Source of the DNA: Hofstenia miamia
Taxonomy: Eukaryota; Xenacoelomorpha; Acoela
Reading direction: 5' to 3'
DNA length: 64,000 bases
Assembly (NCBI GenBank): GCA_004352715.1
Contig: SCFE01000087.1
Location: 296,813-360,812 of the forward strand
The translations under genes and the position numbers were made by a program. Shown here one piece after another: positions 22,580 through 34,047 of the stretch (the first letter of the stretch is position 1; each line of letters starts with the position of its first letter). A model generated the notes under the pieces. The model saw only the letters and a list, made by a program, of their open reading frames with translations. It did no database searches and was not told the DNA's origin.

Positions 22580-24635
22580 TCAAAATTCGGATTCTGCAAT
22601 GAGCATTAACCATACGTAAAATTGTCAATGATTCAACGTCATCTCTATGGAACAATAAGGAGCGTGAATCTTTTTTGTTGAGCTAAAACTAGCTGTTTGC
22701 TTTACCTGAGATTTATTCCTTCCTTTTTTAAAATATTCTGTTTCTGCAAGCGTAGAATTAATCCGTCATTGTCTTAGGTGTTTAAAATGCCATTTTATCA
22801 CGAAAAGATAACGAATAGACGACGCATCATTAGCGAAAGCATGAAAACTTTTAATGCATAACTGTCGTAAAATTAAATGACGCAAAACGTTTGTTAGCAT
22901 TTATATTGATGATTGTTGGAGACTCTCTTCATGAAAAGAGAAACTACTAACAAAAGCAGAACAAAAAATATTCACATAAATATAAAGTTTAACAAGAATG
23001 ACAAGTTTGTTATTAAGATTTGAGCTATTACAAAATTATCATTTTTATGATTGTTAGCTGGTTCTTAAATTTTTGTGTAAAAGTATGGATGTATTAAGCA
23101 AAGATTTGGATTAAAGCTGCTTACATGTAAAACAAGATATTCGGGAGAAAGAGATGAGCTTGATCACCAAAATAATTAAAATTACTTTAAGCAATCAACT
23201 ATGCTAAAGAATTTCAAATTTTTGCATGTTGGCGATATCGTGTATCATGATTTAAGGATATTTCTCAATATGGTGCACATTCCTGAAAGGCTATCAATTG
23301 CTATTTCCATTGACGCATAGAGCTAAAAAAATTTATTAAAAGTGTAGAAAAATTTAAATATTTTTAAACGTAAATTTTTGGTGTTTTCAATTAATTGAAA
23401 GTAAATGTGCTTGCGAGAGCTAAAAATATATTAATTTGTTGTCCTTAGTTTTTTGATATTTTGCAAGCAGCCCAGTGTACCGGATCGAAGTAAACAAATT
23501 TGGGAATCAATGCAAACACAAAAAATACATAAACACATTCCTACTACATACTGTTAGATTAATTTAAGTGGCTACGCAATTTTTTCATGTAATATAGAAA
23601 CTTACTTAAGTAATTGCTTAATTTGATGACAGATTTAATTGTTTGCAATGCTTTAAAATGAGTTGATGCGTTATTTCTACGGTCCAATGAATTTCCAACG
23701 CGTTTGCTAGTGAATTTGAAACGTTTTGGCCACATTTACAGTGATAATAATCTTAAAAGTGTGAATTGTAAACATTCTAACTTGGTATTTGAAATAGCAA
23801 GACTTGAATCAAGACATCGCTTTCATCATTTACAACCACTTTAATGTTGTAAATTTTAATTATATTTTGTTTTTTCTACTGTCAAAAACATGAACATCAC
23901 TTCACCAAGACACAATAACAAATGAACTATCTGAACAAATATGGTTCGGAACTTTTAAGTGCACAAACTTTTTTTCATAATAAAATTTAATCATCCTCAC
24001 TATGTGATATGATAACTAAGCACTGTTACTGCATTAATTACTGGATATGTTCAATATGTGCCAATCGCCTGGTTTTCACTGCCTCAAGTAATACATCGGG
24101 AGATATTTGTTGCTAGGTACACATGATTTACGAGTGAAGTCTAAAGCCAAAAAGAGGCAGGGAAGAGATCTGGTGATCGACGCAGACAAAATATGAATGT
24201 GACATAGAAGAACTACATTGCATTAAGTGCATGCAAGCATTATTTTATGTTGCTTTATTTAACACAGGAATAGAATTGTTCAACTTTTTCCGCTAGTTTG
24301 TTAAACATATGATGGTCTTGAATTGAAGTATAAGTGAAAATATACTTATTATATTCAATACTAGAAAGAAAAACGTGTTAATCCACAACATTTTAAAAAG
24401 GAATACTAATAATGCATGTAGGATTCACAAATAATGCATAATACAATAATAATCAAATAATAATACTCTAATGCACACACTGTCCACATGAACATTGTTT
24501 GCAATTGTATACAATTTTCGGAAGTGATCTTTGAAATCTAAATATTGCAATCCATACAATCTACAAACCTAAACATTTAAAAATCAATAAACCATTTAAG
24601 CTTCCAAAGAGAATATATTTAAATGCAAGTCATGC
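22580..24635. other. Intergenic AT-rich stretch
   Basis: No coding signature on either strand. A mildly GC-richer patch at 24,060-24,190 has no identifiable family. Confidence 0.5.
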
Positions 24636-24859
24636 ATTTCTATTAGTGATGTACGGGCCGCCCGTTAAGCTCTCAGCCCGTCCATTAAAATCGCAGTCTG
24701 CCCATAAAGTAAGTCCACCGTGACGGACCAGCAAGCTGGAAATGGCAGCAGTAAGAACAAAAATGACTTATTATTGGAAAAAACAAAAATGAATAAAAGA
24801 AACAAATGAAAAAAATTTAAACAAATGAAAAAAACAAATAGCTAAATCAGCTGGTTCAT

Positions 24860-25020
24860 CTTGCATGAGCGGATCATCAAAAGTCCGTTGACATGATTTT
24901 CTTGCAGCCTGGTGCGTTTGCATGTCAGAATATTTCCAGCATCACTAAAACTTGTTTCAGATTGAGTTTCTGTCGCTCAATACCTAAGTAGCAATGAGCA
25001 ATAACTTTAAGATGAGGAAA
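24860..25020 (-). pseudogene. hAT transposase hATC dimerisation domain, frameshifted
   Basis: AFPHLKVIAHCYLGIERQ in one frame, then ETQSETSFSDAGNILTCKR and TRLQENHVNGLL in the next: the xERxFSxaGxixxxKRxrLxxxxvxxLL pattern of hATC. Confidence 0.8.
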
Positions 25021-25331
25021 AGCTGATTGCCTGCAAAAGTCCAAAACATTAATGGTTTTCCTGCTAGACATTGCTTCAATGTGCGTGACGTAACGGATAT
25101 ATTCATCACCTTGTTGATGGAATTGATCATTGTCCGAATCTGAATAAAAAATTGATGGTGCCTTCTTTAAAGATTTTGATGGAGGTGAGAAGTTTGATGA
25201 ATTATCTGCGATTTCATTGATATGTGCACGAATTTGCTTTTCTGCAATTTTTCTCGAGTTTTTGTCAACTTTATTAGAATGACGTGGATATAATGAAACG
25301 TAGTTAATTTTTGGCAGCCTTTTTCTTGTAC

Positions 25332-25607
25332 TTAACGCTTCACCATTTTACTGAGATTAAAACAGCCATTCTCATTATTAACCGACTCCAGCTTTGCAAT
25401 AAGTTTTTGCAAAACAGGGATAATCAAATTAATTGTTGGTTTTTGTTCTTCCGATAAGATTTGCGTAGCCTCAGCAAACAAATTCAATATGTCCAAAAAA
25501 TCTTTCAGCAAATGTCGTTTTAGATTCGCAAATTTGTCAAGATATTCTTCTTTTTCGCACATTATGCCTTTTATTTGGTCATAATTCTTATCTATAGAAG
25601 ACAACAT
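25332..25607 (-). pseudogene. hAT transposase, pre-hATC segment
   Basis: 91 codons. FLDILNLFAEATQILSEEQK then PTINLIIPVLQKLIAKLES matches the FxxATxxLSxexxPTInxvxPxixxL stretch upstream of hATC. Confidence 0.8.
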
Positions 25608-25707
25608 ATAAAAGTGCGTATTCCACTTCTTGCTTCAGCTTTGTTGGCAATCTATTGCTTAAGTAACAAGTTGTGCAATTTCACCGGTCTGCTTTCCAAG
25701 TACAGTT

Positions 25708-25749
25708 CGTAAAGCGGTATTTAGGTCATGACCTAAATACCGCTTTACG
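25708..25749. repeat. 42-bp perfect palindrome
   Basis: Left arm CGTAAAGCGGTATTTAGGTCA is followed by its exact reverse complement. In the sister copy (25,969 on) the right 17 bases are a different, non-palindromic sequence of the same length. Confidence 0.95.
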
Positions 25750-25872
25750 TCAAAAGTGTCGGTAACGGCAGATATAAGCTTACTATCGCTATTGGTAGTA
25801 CATGGAGGAGACAACTTGAAACTCGAGAATCAACAATGGATTTCATTTTCTTTTTGATATCCATGTCATATG

Positions 25873-25893
25873 NNNNNNNNNNNNNNNNNNNNN
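25873..25893. other. 21-N gap flanked by a 240-bp direct duplication
   Basis: 25,633-25,872 and 25,894-26,133 are the same length and nearly identical except for a 17-bp replacement (see the palindrome). Probable unmerged overlap. Confidence 0.9.
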
Positions 25894-26005
25894 CTTCAGC
25901 TTTGTTGGCAATCTATTGCTTAAGTAACAAGTTGTGCAATTTCACCGGTCTGCTTTCCAAGTACAGTTCGTAAAGCGGTATTTAGGTCATGACATGCGCA
26001 GGAAA

Positions 26006-26560
26006 TTAGATCAAAAGTGTCGGTAACGGCAGATATAAGCTTACTATCGCTATTGGTAGTACATGGAGGAGACAACTTGAAACTCGAGAATCAACAATGG
26101 ATTTCATTTTCTTTTTGATATCCATGTCATATGACTGAATAGCTAGAGTACCAGATATTTTCTCAAAATCAGCATTAATCATAGAGTAGTTAATAGCAGT
26201 AAATTGTTCAATAGCGTCCAATGATCAACTTGAAATGAAACAGGACAAACTGATAATGGATCCGGTGTAGAGTTAGTCTGATTCATTAGCAAATCTTTCA
26301 AAGCAGTTTTAGCAGTCTCGTAGTATTGTGGTAAAACCCAAAGCGATAATCCAGAATGATGCTAAAAAAGATCATCAACATCAACGGAAACGTATTTGTT
26401 TCCCATATCTACAAGCGATTGTGCCATAGATAAGAATCCCATACCAGTAGCCACGCTTATTGGACGAAAGTCCATGGCGCACATATCAATAAGCTTTCGA
26501 TTTAACCGGCGTTTTTCCGACTCTGGAAGACATAATGATGACGATGTCGGCTTTGATACA
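26006..26560 (-). pseudogene. hAT transposase, N-terminal to middle part
   Basis: KRRLNRKLIDMCAMDFRPIS then VATGMGFLSMAQSLVDMGNK, the DLRPFSVVExxGF region of hAT transposases, then a stop, then VDHWTLLNN and ISGTLAIQSYDMDIKKKMKS. Confidence 0.7.
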
Positions 26561-26601
26561 AAATTCTGATATACAGTTTTATCGAAATTTGCAGAATGCT
26601 G

Positions 26602-26730
26602 CTACTTCGCACATGACTTTAGCTGGCAGTGAAGCGAAGTAGTTCCATCGGATGCCTTATAACTATATACGTGAAGACAAGAATTACACGCAACCATATC
26701 CAAATATAATATTGTTGTTTGATGACTCGC
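26602..26730 (-). pseudogene. BED-type zinc finger remnant of the hAT transposase
   Basis: VACNSCLHVYSYKASDGTTS then LHCQLKSC: C-x2-C, a GTTSLH segment and a terminal C, as in BED fingers. It is N-terminal to the RPISV region, as expected. Confidence 0.6.
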
Positions 26731-26871
26731 TGATAAACGAAAAAGATTTCCATATGTCTTTCTTAAGCCCCGTTTACACTGTTTCAACTTGAGGAATTCG
26801 TCAAGCAAATTCAATAGCGCATCATCATTTGGATTCTTAATCAGTTTTGCCATGTTAGTTGAAAGCGCAAT

Positions 26872-27118
26872 CAGTGGCGAACGCAGGGGGGGGGGCGGAC
26901 ATGGTGGAATGTCCATCCATCAGGTTTCCAAATTTGCATTTGACTGGATAAATCAAAAAAATTTTCCTAAAAAATTGAAAAATTTAAAATCTAGGATCAT
27001 GAAATGCATTTTTAGGGTCTATTTTCTCAATATTATTCAAAAATTTTCGTGGGGCTTCGCACCGCATTCGGTAATGATGATGATGTCCCCCGGTCATAAA
27101 ATTCTGCATATGTCCCTG
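26872..27118. mobile_element. MITE nested in hAT, CAGTGGCG family, copy 1
   Basis: Starts CAGTGGCGAACGCAGG with a G10 run and ends GTCCCTG. Flanks AGCGCAAT (26,864-26,871) and AGCACAAT (27,119-27,126) form an 8-bp duplication with one mismatch. It shares TGGTGGAATGTCC, CAGGTTTCCAAATTTG and GATGATGATGTCCCCC with copy 2. No coding capacity. Confidence 0.7.
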
Positions 27119-27488
27119 AGCACAATAGAAATGTTGTTTGAATTCCATTTTGATGCCGTGTCAGGCATTTGTAAACAAAGAAATAATATGCTACATCCAA
27201 CACTAATTGCAAATAAAGAAATCTATCCAGTAACAAACTTCGCTATAGTAGACGCAAACATTAGCCAATCAGTAGACGACAATGATTATGATTGATATAA
27301 TAGTATGCATATTACATGCAAACAAATGCATGCACATTAGTCACATCGTCCAACACACTTTGTACATTAATCACGTGATTTCATATGTACCTGTAAATTA
27401 CTCTAGACCCAATAAAAATATTACTCAACTGTTAAATTTACTGTGGTAGATTTGAGATATAGTAGAGTTGTGATTTGAGATATAGCAA

Positions 27489-27661
27489 CAGTGGCGTACG
27501 TAGGGGGGGCATGGTGGAATGTCCCCCCGTCAGGTTTCCAAATTTGAAAAAAATTGAAAAATTTAAAATCTAGGATCGTGAAATGGATTTTTTAGGGTCT
27601 ATTTTCTCAATTTTTAAAAATGTGGGTAGTGATGATGATGTCCCCCCGTCAGAAAATCCTG
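27489..27661. mobile_element. MITE nested in hAT, CAGTGGCG family, copy 2
   Basis: 173 bp from CAGTGGCGTACGTAGG to AGAAAATCCTG, flanked by a perfect 8-bp duplication TATAGCAA (27,481-27,488 and 27,662-27,669). About 80% similar by eye to copy 1 with internal deletions. Confidence 0.75.
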
Positions 27662-27861
27662 TATAGCAAACAGAATTGTAAACAGAGATATTGTGTTTTG
27701 AGATATAGTAAACACAATAAACTTACAATAATTTTATCTTTTCTTTGCTATGCCAGCCCGTGGCCTGCCCGTTAAGACTCAGCCTGACCGTGAAATTTTT
27801 AGCCCGCGGGTCATGGACAGCCAGCGAGCATCGGGCCAGCACGCACCCCACTAATTTCTAT

Positions 27862-28660
27862 GCATGCATATAATGTCAATATTAATATTGTGAAGCTAAT
27901 CTGCATATATACAATGATATAAATTGACATTTTGGAATACAAAAGCATGAAGAATACACCTTAAATATAATTTTATCATGAATGAATGCAATTAAAATGT
28001 CAAAATTCATTCAAATAATTGCCTAAACCTACAAAAGCCTGAAAAAACATTTTAAGTAAACCTCTATGATTGTAAAAAATTGTGAATGCTTTGAAGTAAA
28101 AACAATCATCATTTAATGTTCCACTAGGCACAATAACATGAAATATTGATTATACCCTACTGTCGATATGAGAAGCGCACGATAATATTGAAAAGGTTCT
28201 ATACATTTTTTTGCATAAAAAAGCATTATTGATGAATTTGTAGGCCTAAATGCAAAATTCTAGTTTGTGTAGTAAAGTTGGAATTTTGAAAATTTCTTGA
28301 ATTCACTAACTGCATAGAATAATGTTAAATTTTTTTTTCGGAGAATTAATTTTGAAAAATTAATTTATTTTACTAAATCTTGGTTGGAGAAAAACGAAAG
28401 CTAAATGGAATTCCTTTGTGGGTTGTAAATTTACCGAAATTGTAAGTACCTGGTGGTGTTTTAAGAAGCTTACTCTTTGCGAAATCAATGCTTGAATACC
28501 TTGTTAAGTGTTTGACGAGGTAATGTAAAAGACAAAGGAACTATTAATGAGGTGGTACTCCAAAAAACGAGAGGATAACGGACGTGACATTAAACGCTAA
28601 ACTTGGCCAAACATGTCAAGCTAAATTTGGAACTGAAAATAAATATCCAACCAGAGAACA
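27862..28660. other. Intergenic AT-rich stretch
   Basis: No ORF or repeat recognised; leads into the promoter-like sequence. Confidence 0.5.
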
Positions 28661-28847
28661 ATGACGTAGTGCCGGGTATAAAAGATCTTCAAAACTTCAT
28701 AGAAAACACACACCCCCGCCCGATACTCTGAGAAGAAGAGCAAAGATTTCTAGTCTAATTCAGATGTACAAACTCAGCGAAAGACATCTCTTGGTCATTT
28801 ATCGATTTAGAAGTTATTTCAACGTTTCGTGGTGATACTCGTCAGGT
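28661..28847 (+). promoter_or_regulatory. TATA-type promoter-like sequence with possible first exon
   Basis: TGACGTAG (CRE-like, from 28,663), TATAAAAG at 28,677-28,684, a C-rich patch about 35 bp on, then sequence ending GTCAG|GTAAAG, a good splice donor at 28,846. One short ORF (ATG at 28,764) stops before the donor. Alternatively the AACGTTTCGTGGTGATACTC segment is the kind of motif I associate with Penelope-like terminal repeats, so this may be a transposon promoter. No downstream exon was recognised. Confidence 0.35.
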
Positions 28848-30700
28848 AAAGGTTTTGAAATTGATATCATATTCATTAGCTTTGGAGGTTTCATTTAGCA
28901 TTAAATATAACGTGTGACTTTAGTTATTTGATTCGTTTATTGTTGGGACTTGTATAAGCATTCTCCTGTTTGTAAAATACATAAGTTATTGTTTGTTTTT
29001 ATATTTTGCTTTTCATTTACTTTTGAGAGAGTAAATCAGTTATGTGAAAGTACAACAAAACTAAGGCAGCTTTGTTTTAAAGAAATTAAGTATCAACTGT
29101 TTTGAATTAAAAACTATCATTAACATTCGACAGTACAAAGAATTTTGTTTGGGAAAATATGATGGGACTGAATTAGAATACAGAGTCCCTTAATTGAATT
29201 AACAAATAAAAGAGGAATTGTCATAGAACATTAGCGTGTTCTCTCTGTGTGCAAATAGAAACTTATTAAACATTAAGTTTTGTCAGAAATACATTAGGGG
29301 ACGAGAGACATCCTAGTGAATTGTGTTCTTTGTAGTATAACTTCAAACAGTGTTAGTAAGGGGAGACCTTTAGGGAAACTTTAAACAACGTAACGCTGTA
29401 TTTATCTTGCATAAAATTGTTCAGCTAAAATACTCTTTCTGAGAGAAAACATTTTGTTTTACTTAAATTCGTTTGAGATGTTGTGGGTTATTAAAGTACA
29501 AACCAGTAGCTCTGATTAGAGGTTGTCCATGGTAGTTAATAAAATCGGTTGTTTTGCATAAAGTTTGGAAAGACCTGTCTTAAAATCTAACTTACAATAG
29601 CATATATTAGTTTTGCAATAACGCAAGAGAGTAACTTAAATTTTAATAATACCGTGCACATTGTTGTTGATAAAAAGACGACACAGTGATTTGTCACATA
29701 TTGTAAGACATTTACAAAGACGTTTTGTCTGTTTAACTCTTGAAATAATAGTGAACCATTTCAGGTTTTATTATTTTTATTTCATCATGCTTTTGATACA
29801 ATTTTAGAAGCTCGAGTCTATAACCATTTTGGTAACTTAGACATTAGTGAATTCGGAACTTTTTAGAGGTTAAGTTTTTCCTTCTTAGTAGTAACCTACG
29901 TTATAAAATCACTACCAAAATTCGGTTTCACTACATTTGTTTGGGATTTTAGAATTTTTCAACCAAAAGGCATTAAATTCTAGTCTATAACATAATGTTG
30001 CTTCAAATTTGAAAATCTCATAAGCATGTTATAGTGGATAAGGTATGTAAATAAACGTTTTGAGAATAGATATGCTATAACAATAATTAAATACATAAAT
30101 TCTGATCAATGGCAGAATGTCAATTTTATCTGTAGAGTGTCAACATCTAAAATTATTGGATTTTTCTATTCATTGCATCAAGACAGGTTAGCTTCAAACC
30201 TGTTATTATATGATTATATTATTTTTCTGCCATCATTGATTCTCATGCATGTTTGCATGATTTTTCTATTATCCAAAATAAAATGCTTTATTGATAAATT
30301 TTTGATTCACGTATCTTAACCAATTGTAGATGTTATTAATATTACAAATTCTTTGGAAAATTGTATTTAAAAATGGCTATAATGCTCAAGAAATTTCACA
30401 TGTTTGCGATATTGTATTTTCTGAACAATTCTTGTGTGCCTAGCTGTCTACTGTTACATTTTCAACGAATTCCTAAACATATTTGGTGAAATTTTCAGTA
30501 TTGATGCCGATAATTTTACTTGATATCCAATGGATTTGCAGCTGCCCTAAATAAAACAAAAATTTAACAGTATCAAAATATCATGGATTATTTGGGAGTA
30601 GCAAAAACAGTGGCATTTTCAGTTTCCATTCCATATGATTAAAATATTATTGCGTATTTGCCTGTTATAATTGCTATTAATCAAATCTTATCATAAACAA
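28848..30700. other. Unassigned stretch downstream of promoter-like sequence
   Basis: AT-rich, no exon with convincing coding content. If the promoter is real, this would be intron. Confidence 0.4.
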
Positions 30701-30701
30701 A

Positions 30702-31658
30702 TTGAGTATTATTATTATGATGATTATTATTATTTTTATTATGAATATTATTATTCATTGTGTTAATACAGTTTGTCCAACACGAATGAACAATTTAATT
30801 GATTACTTTTTTACTAATTCTGATGATTCCTTCAAATCCTTAATATTTGAATCATTTAGTGACCATGCACTGTGTACATATATTAGTAACAAAACTATTA
30901 AAAACAAGCAATTTAAATTCATATATGCAAGGGACTATTTATCTTACTCTGATGAAAAAATGGAAAAGGCCCTAAGAAACACCCCATTTAACTATATTTA
31001 CACGTTAAATTCTGGACCTAAAATGATTAATTACATTGCAAAAGGAATCTACAAGACATTAAACAGTGTTGCACCAATTAAGAAGCGAAGGGTTAAGATC
31101 AAAGCAATTAAATTTCCTTTTTCAAACACCGACGATAATCAAGTCCGTGAACTAGTATCAATTAAGCGAAAATTATTTGATCTTGCAAAATCCGAGCCGA
31201 CAAAGACTAATTGGACCAATTACGAAAAATCAAAGGAAGTAATTAAGCAATTAAGAACAAACAATTTATCTAAAGCTCGGCAAAAATTCTTTAATCAATT
31301 AAATTCTACTCGAGAAAAATGGCGATACGTGCATAAATTTATTGGAAAATCTAAAGGTCTTTCATCTGAAATAAATGAATTAAACATCAATAATATGGCC
31401 GTAACAGACAAAACTCAAATACTAAATCATTTAAATTCAACATTCAAAGAACTTGGAAATTTCGATTTTCCACCTTATAAGAAAAAACAAAATTCTGATA
31501 ATATCAAACAATCAAAACAATTTTCCTTTAGACTTGCTACAATTAATGAATTAGAAAACGTTGTTAAGAAACTTGATACCAACAAATCAACCGCTTCTTA
31601 TAACCTCCCATTTTTTGTTATTAAACGTTTTTTTCTAATTTTGGAGACCAATTGTTAA
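30702..31658 (+). pseudogene. LINE EN C-terminus, linker and start of RT
   Basis: 318-codon open frame whose first ~20 residues come from the ATT microsatellite. Residues about 25-65 are the endonuclease end with SDHAL; 80-250 a lysine-rich linker; 270-310 NELENVVKKLDTNKSTASYN, the KxLxxxKSxGxDxLP motif before RT. The frame breaks at 31,658; the next frame continues LIAFNQCIIDGEFPDLLKKS. Confidence 0.8.
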
Positions 31659-32942
31659 TCGCATTTAATCAATGTATTATTGATGGTGAATTTCCAGACT
31701 TACTAAAAAAATCAGATATAACTCCTATATTTAAAACAGGTGCAGTAGTGTAGCATTATTAGATTTAAGTAAGGCATTCCATTCAATGAATTTTGATATC
31801 TTGCAAGACAAGCTTATAAATTATAATTTTGGTGCTATCTCAATTGATTTAATCATGAACTTCTTAAAAAATAGACAGCAGCGTTGAATATTAAACTGTA
31901 AAAAATCTAGCTATGTTACGTGGGGTACCCCTAGGCATTGTACTTGGCCCTATTTTATTTGCAATTTGTAAATGATATAATAAAACATGTGCCGACGACA
32001 CATGCCTAATAAGTACCGCAAAAATGCTTTTGATACTACAAAAAACCTCCAAACAGATGTAGAAAAAACAATTATTTTACAAATAATCAACTAAAACTAA
32101 ACATTGAAAAACTCAATTTATAATTTTTTCACTGAAGGCACAAAGAAATCTAATAAGTGATATAGAACAAAAGATAAATAATAAGCCAATAAAGCAAAGT
32201 GTTTCAGTCAGCTATTTAGGAGTGGAGATAGATAATGAATTAAAATTTGAAAAATTTCTACTGAATAAGATTAAAAAAATGACTGCAGGCATTAGATATC
32301 TTTATCACTTACGCAATGTAATATCAAGCAATTATCATAAACAACTGATACATGCTTTCTTTTTGTCTCATTTTCAATACTGTTCTTTTCTTTTAACTAA
32401 CCTAAATTCGAAACATCGTATGCTTCTATCAAAGACATTTCATTGGTGTATAAAAACTCTAAACTTTGCACAAAAGCATGATTAACCATCAGTATATCGT
32501 AATAAATATAAAATATTATCTCCATTCTACCAAATTCATCTGCATATGCTATATATCTTATTTAAATTCAAATCTCTGCAAACATTTCTCCTTTTCCTTA
32601 ATGACTATATTAAATTAAATGAGCGATCGCAAAAATTTGTGTTTAGATAAAAATTATAATGGCTTCCATCACATATCAATTAAATTGTGGAATAATTTAG
32701 ATTATGAAACGCGAATGGAAAAAACTTCATGCATTCGAAACATACATCCAACATTGAGCACCTACACAAACATTCACACAAATATTGATAATATTATTAT
32801 ATATTGTACGTATTAATTTGTAGTTATTTATTTGTTTATATTGTATTTTTCTTTTGTCATGTGTTAGTTTGTAGAATTTTGTATACATTGAGCAATAAAT
32901 TTGCTTTGATTCTTCTTTTTCTTCTTCTTCTTCTTCTTCTTC

Positions 32943-32943
<1 letters not shown>
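30702..32943 (+). mobile_element. CR1/Jockey-type LINE, 5'-truncated and degenerate
   Basis: Begins at an ATT-rich microsatellite, then the end of the endonuclease (LIDYFFTN and SFSDHALCTYIS with the SDH motif), EN-RT linker, RT motif A ALLDLSKAFHSMNFDIL near 31,760, a decayed GVPxGxVLGP region near 31,920, thumb SVSYLGVEIDNELKFEKFL at 32,200, and the C-terminal GFHHISIKLWNNLDYETR (32,660-32,710). RT needs several frameshifts and the catalytic ADD is damaged, reading through CADDTCLIS at about 31,990. The 3' tail carries AATAAA and a TTC/TTA microsatellite. Confidence 0.85.
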
Positions 32944-33007
<64 letters not shown>

Positions 33008-33018
33008 GTTGTTGTTGT
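32910..33018. repeat. Compound (TTC)n(TTA)n(TTG)n microsatellite
   Basis: About 34 bp TTC-rich, 64 bp TTA, then TTG units. Codes only homopolymeric leucine/isoleucine or asparagine/lysine in any frame. Confidence 0.95.
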
Positions 33019-33150
33019 GTTTATTGTTGTTCACACAAACATTGATTATATTATTATATATTGTACATATTAATAGGTATTTAATTATTTGTTTATATTT
33101 TATTTTTTTTCTCATGTGTTAGTTTGTAGATTTTTCGTATGCATATATTG
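33019..33150 (+). repeat. Second copy of the LINE 3' tail
   Basis: Repeats TTCACACAAA, TATTATTATATATTGTAC and CATGTGTTAGTTTGTAGA from 32,774-32,880, about 85-90% identical by eye, on the far side of the microsatellite. Confidence 0.8.
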
Positions 33151-33582
33151 CGCAAAAAATTTAACTGGAACTATCTCAAGAAGACGTCCTCTAGACTGTC
33201 AAAGTTCTCACTCACAACATTATCACATAGAGTAATATTCTAACTAAAATACGCAAAAGCATGACAGAAGAAAATGTGACTAAAAACCTATTTTTTGTGA
33301 TTGTGTTCAATAATTTGTTACTGAATTCGCATTCCTCTGAGTAAATCACCTTCTTTTGCTTTAGCAAGAAAAGTAGAATTCTTCCAGAAAGGAAAAGCTT
33401 AGCACAGTTTATTAAGCTTTCACATTCAGAATATCCTAGAACTACTGATAATATAGTGTCATAAAATGACACCAACTCTACACAAAGTTTACCCATTCGG
33501 AATTCTGTCCAATATAGGTAACCGCACTTATGTAGGTATATCATATCATGGTGGAATTGCTGTGCAGGCTGAATTAAGGGAC
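33151..33582. other. Unassigned AT-rich stretch
   Basis: Holds only a 110-codon minus-strand ORF (33,212-33,544) without family features; not called a gene. Confidence 0.4.
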
Positions 33583-33590
33583 ATAAATAG

Positions 33591-34039
33591 TAGAGGTCGA
33601 CGGTTTTGAAATTTTAACTTCGGTTCCGTTCGGATCGGTTTTTGGGTAAAAACCGCGGTTTCGGTTTGGTTCGGTTTCGGTTTTGTTATGTAATGAAAAC
33701 ATGTAATTTCGAAGCTATATTTTCTTATGGTTTTATAAGATTAATTTCAAGTTTTTCTTAGTTTTAATGAGAGAAGCAGCATTGACACCAGAAAGACTGC
33801 ATCACTTTTTACTGATCGCGTTCGATCCAATTGAACCCATGCGTTCAGATGACACATTTGTTGTCTGAATTGCCGACAACTTTTTCGCCAGTAGCGAGAG
33901 CTTTGGCAGTATTACACAGCTACTAATTACCAGTCATTAAAAACCGTTTGAAACCGTGCTAGTGAAAATGAGTCGGTTCGGTTTCGGTCTGTGTGAAAAC
34001 CGCGTTTTCGGTTTTGGTTCGGTTTACCATCGACCTCTA
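33591..34039. mobile_element. hAT-type MITE with CGGTTT repeats
   Basis: 449 bp. Perfect 8-bp target duplication ATAAATAG (33,583-33,590 and 34,040-34,047). Ends TAGAGGTCGACGG and, on the opposite strand, TAGAGGTCGATGG. Subterminal arrays of CGGTTT/CGGTTCGG point inward from both ends (TTCGGTTCCGTTCGG left, GGTTCGGTTTCGG right), as expected for transposase-binding repeats. No transposase. Confidence 0.88.
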
Positions 34040-34047
34040 ATAAATAG

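Larger units (their letters stand above)
24644..27853 (-). mobile_element. hAT DNA transposon, degenerate, with nested insertions
   Basis: Target duplication ATTTCTAT at 24,636-24,643 and 27,854-27,861 is perfect. Ends are TAGTGATGTACGGGCC (left) and TAGTGGGGTGCGTGCTGGCC on the opposite strand (right), with subterminal GCCCGT repeats. Transposase pieces lie on the - strand in the expected order: BED-type finger (about 26,700-26,600), RPISV region (26,560-26,380), middle (26,221-26,006 and 25,607-25,332) and hATC dimerisation motif (about 25,020-24,860). Stops, shifts and two MITE insertions make it inactive. The 3,210-bp length includes a 261-bp assembly duplication. Confidence 0.88.

Noticed and set aside
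26789-27295. 168-codon plus-strand ORF inside the hAT
   Set aside because: It runs antisense to the transposase and through MITE sequence, with no conserved features.
28825-28850. Hammerhead ribozyme on the minus strand (CTGACGAG...CGAAAC)
   Set aside because: The core words are present but stem II would have only two pairs and no matching stem I or III was found.
30690-33018. Host poly-leucine/isoleucine or poly-asparagine proteins (32,804-33,115)
   Set aside because: They are translations of the TTC/TTA microsatellite at the LINE tail.
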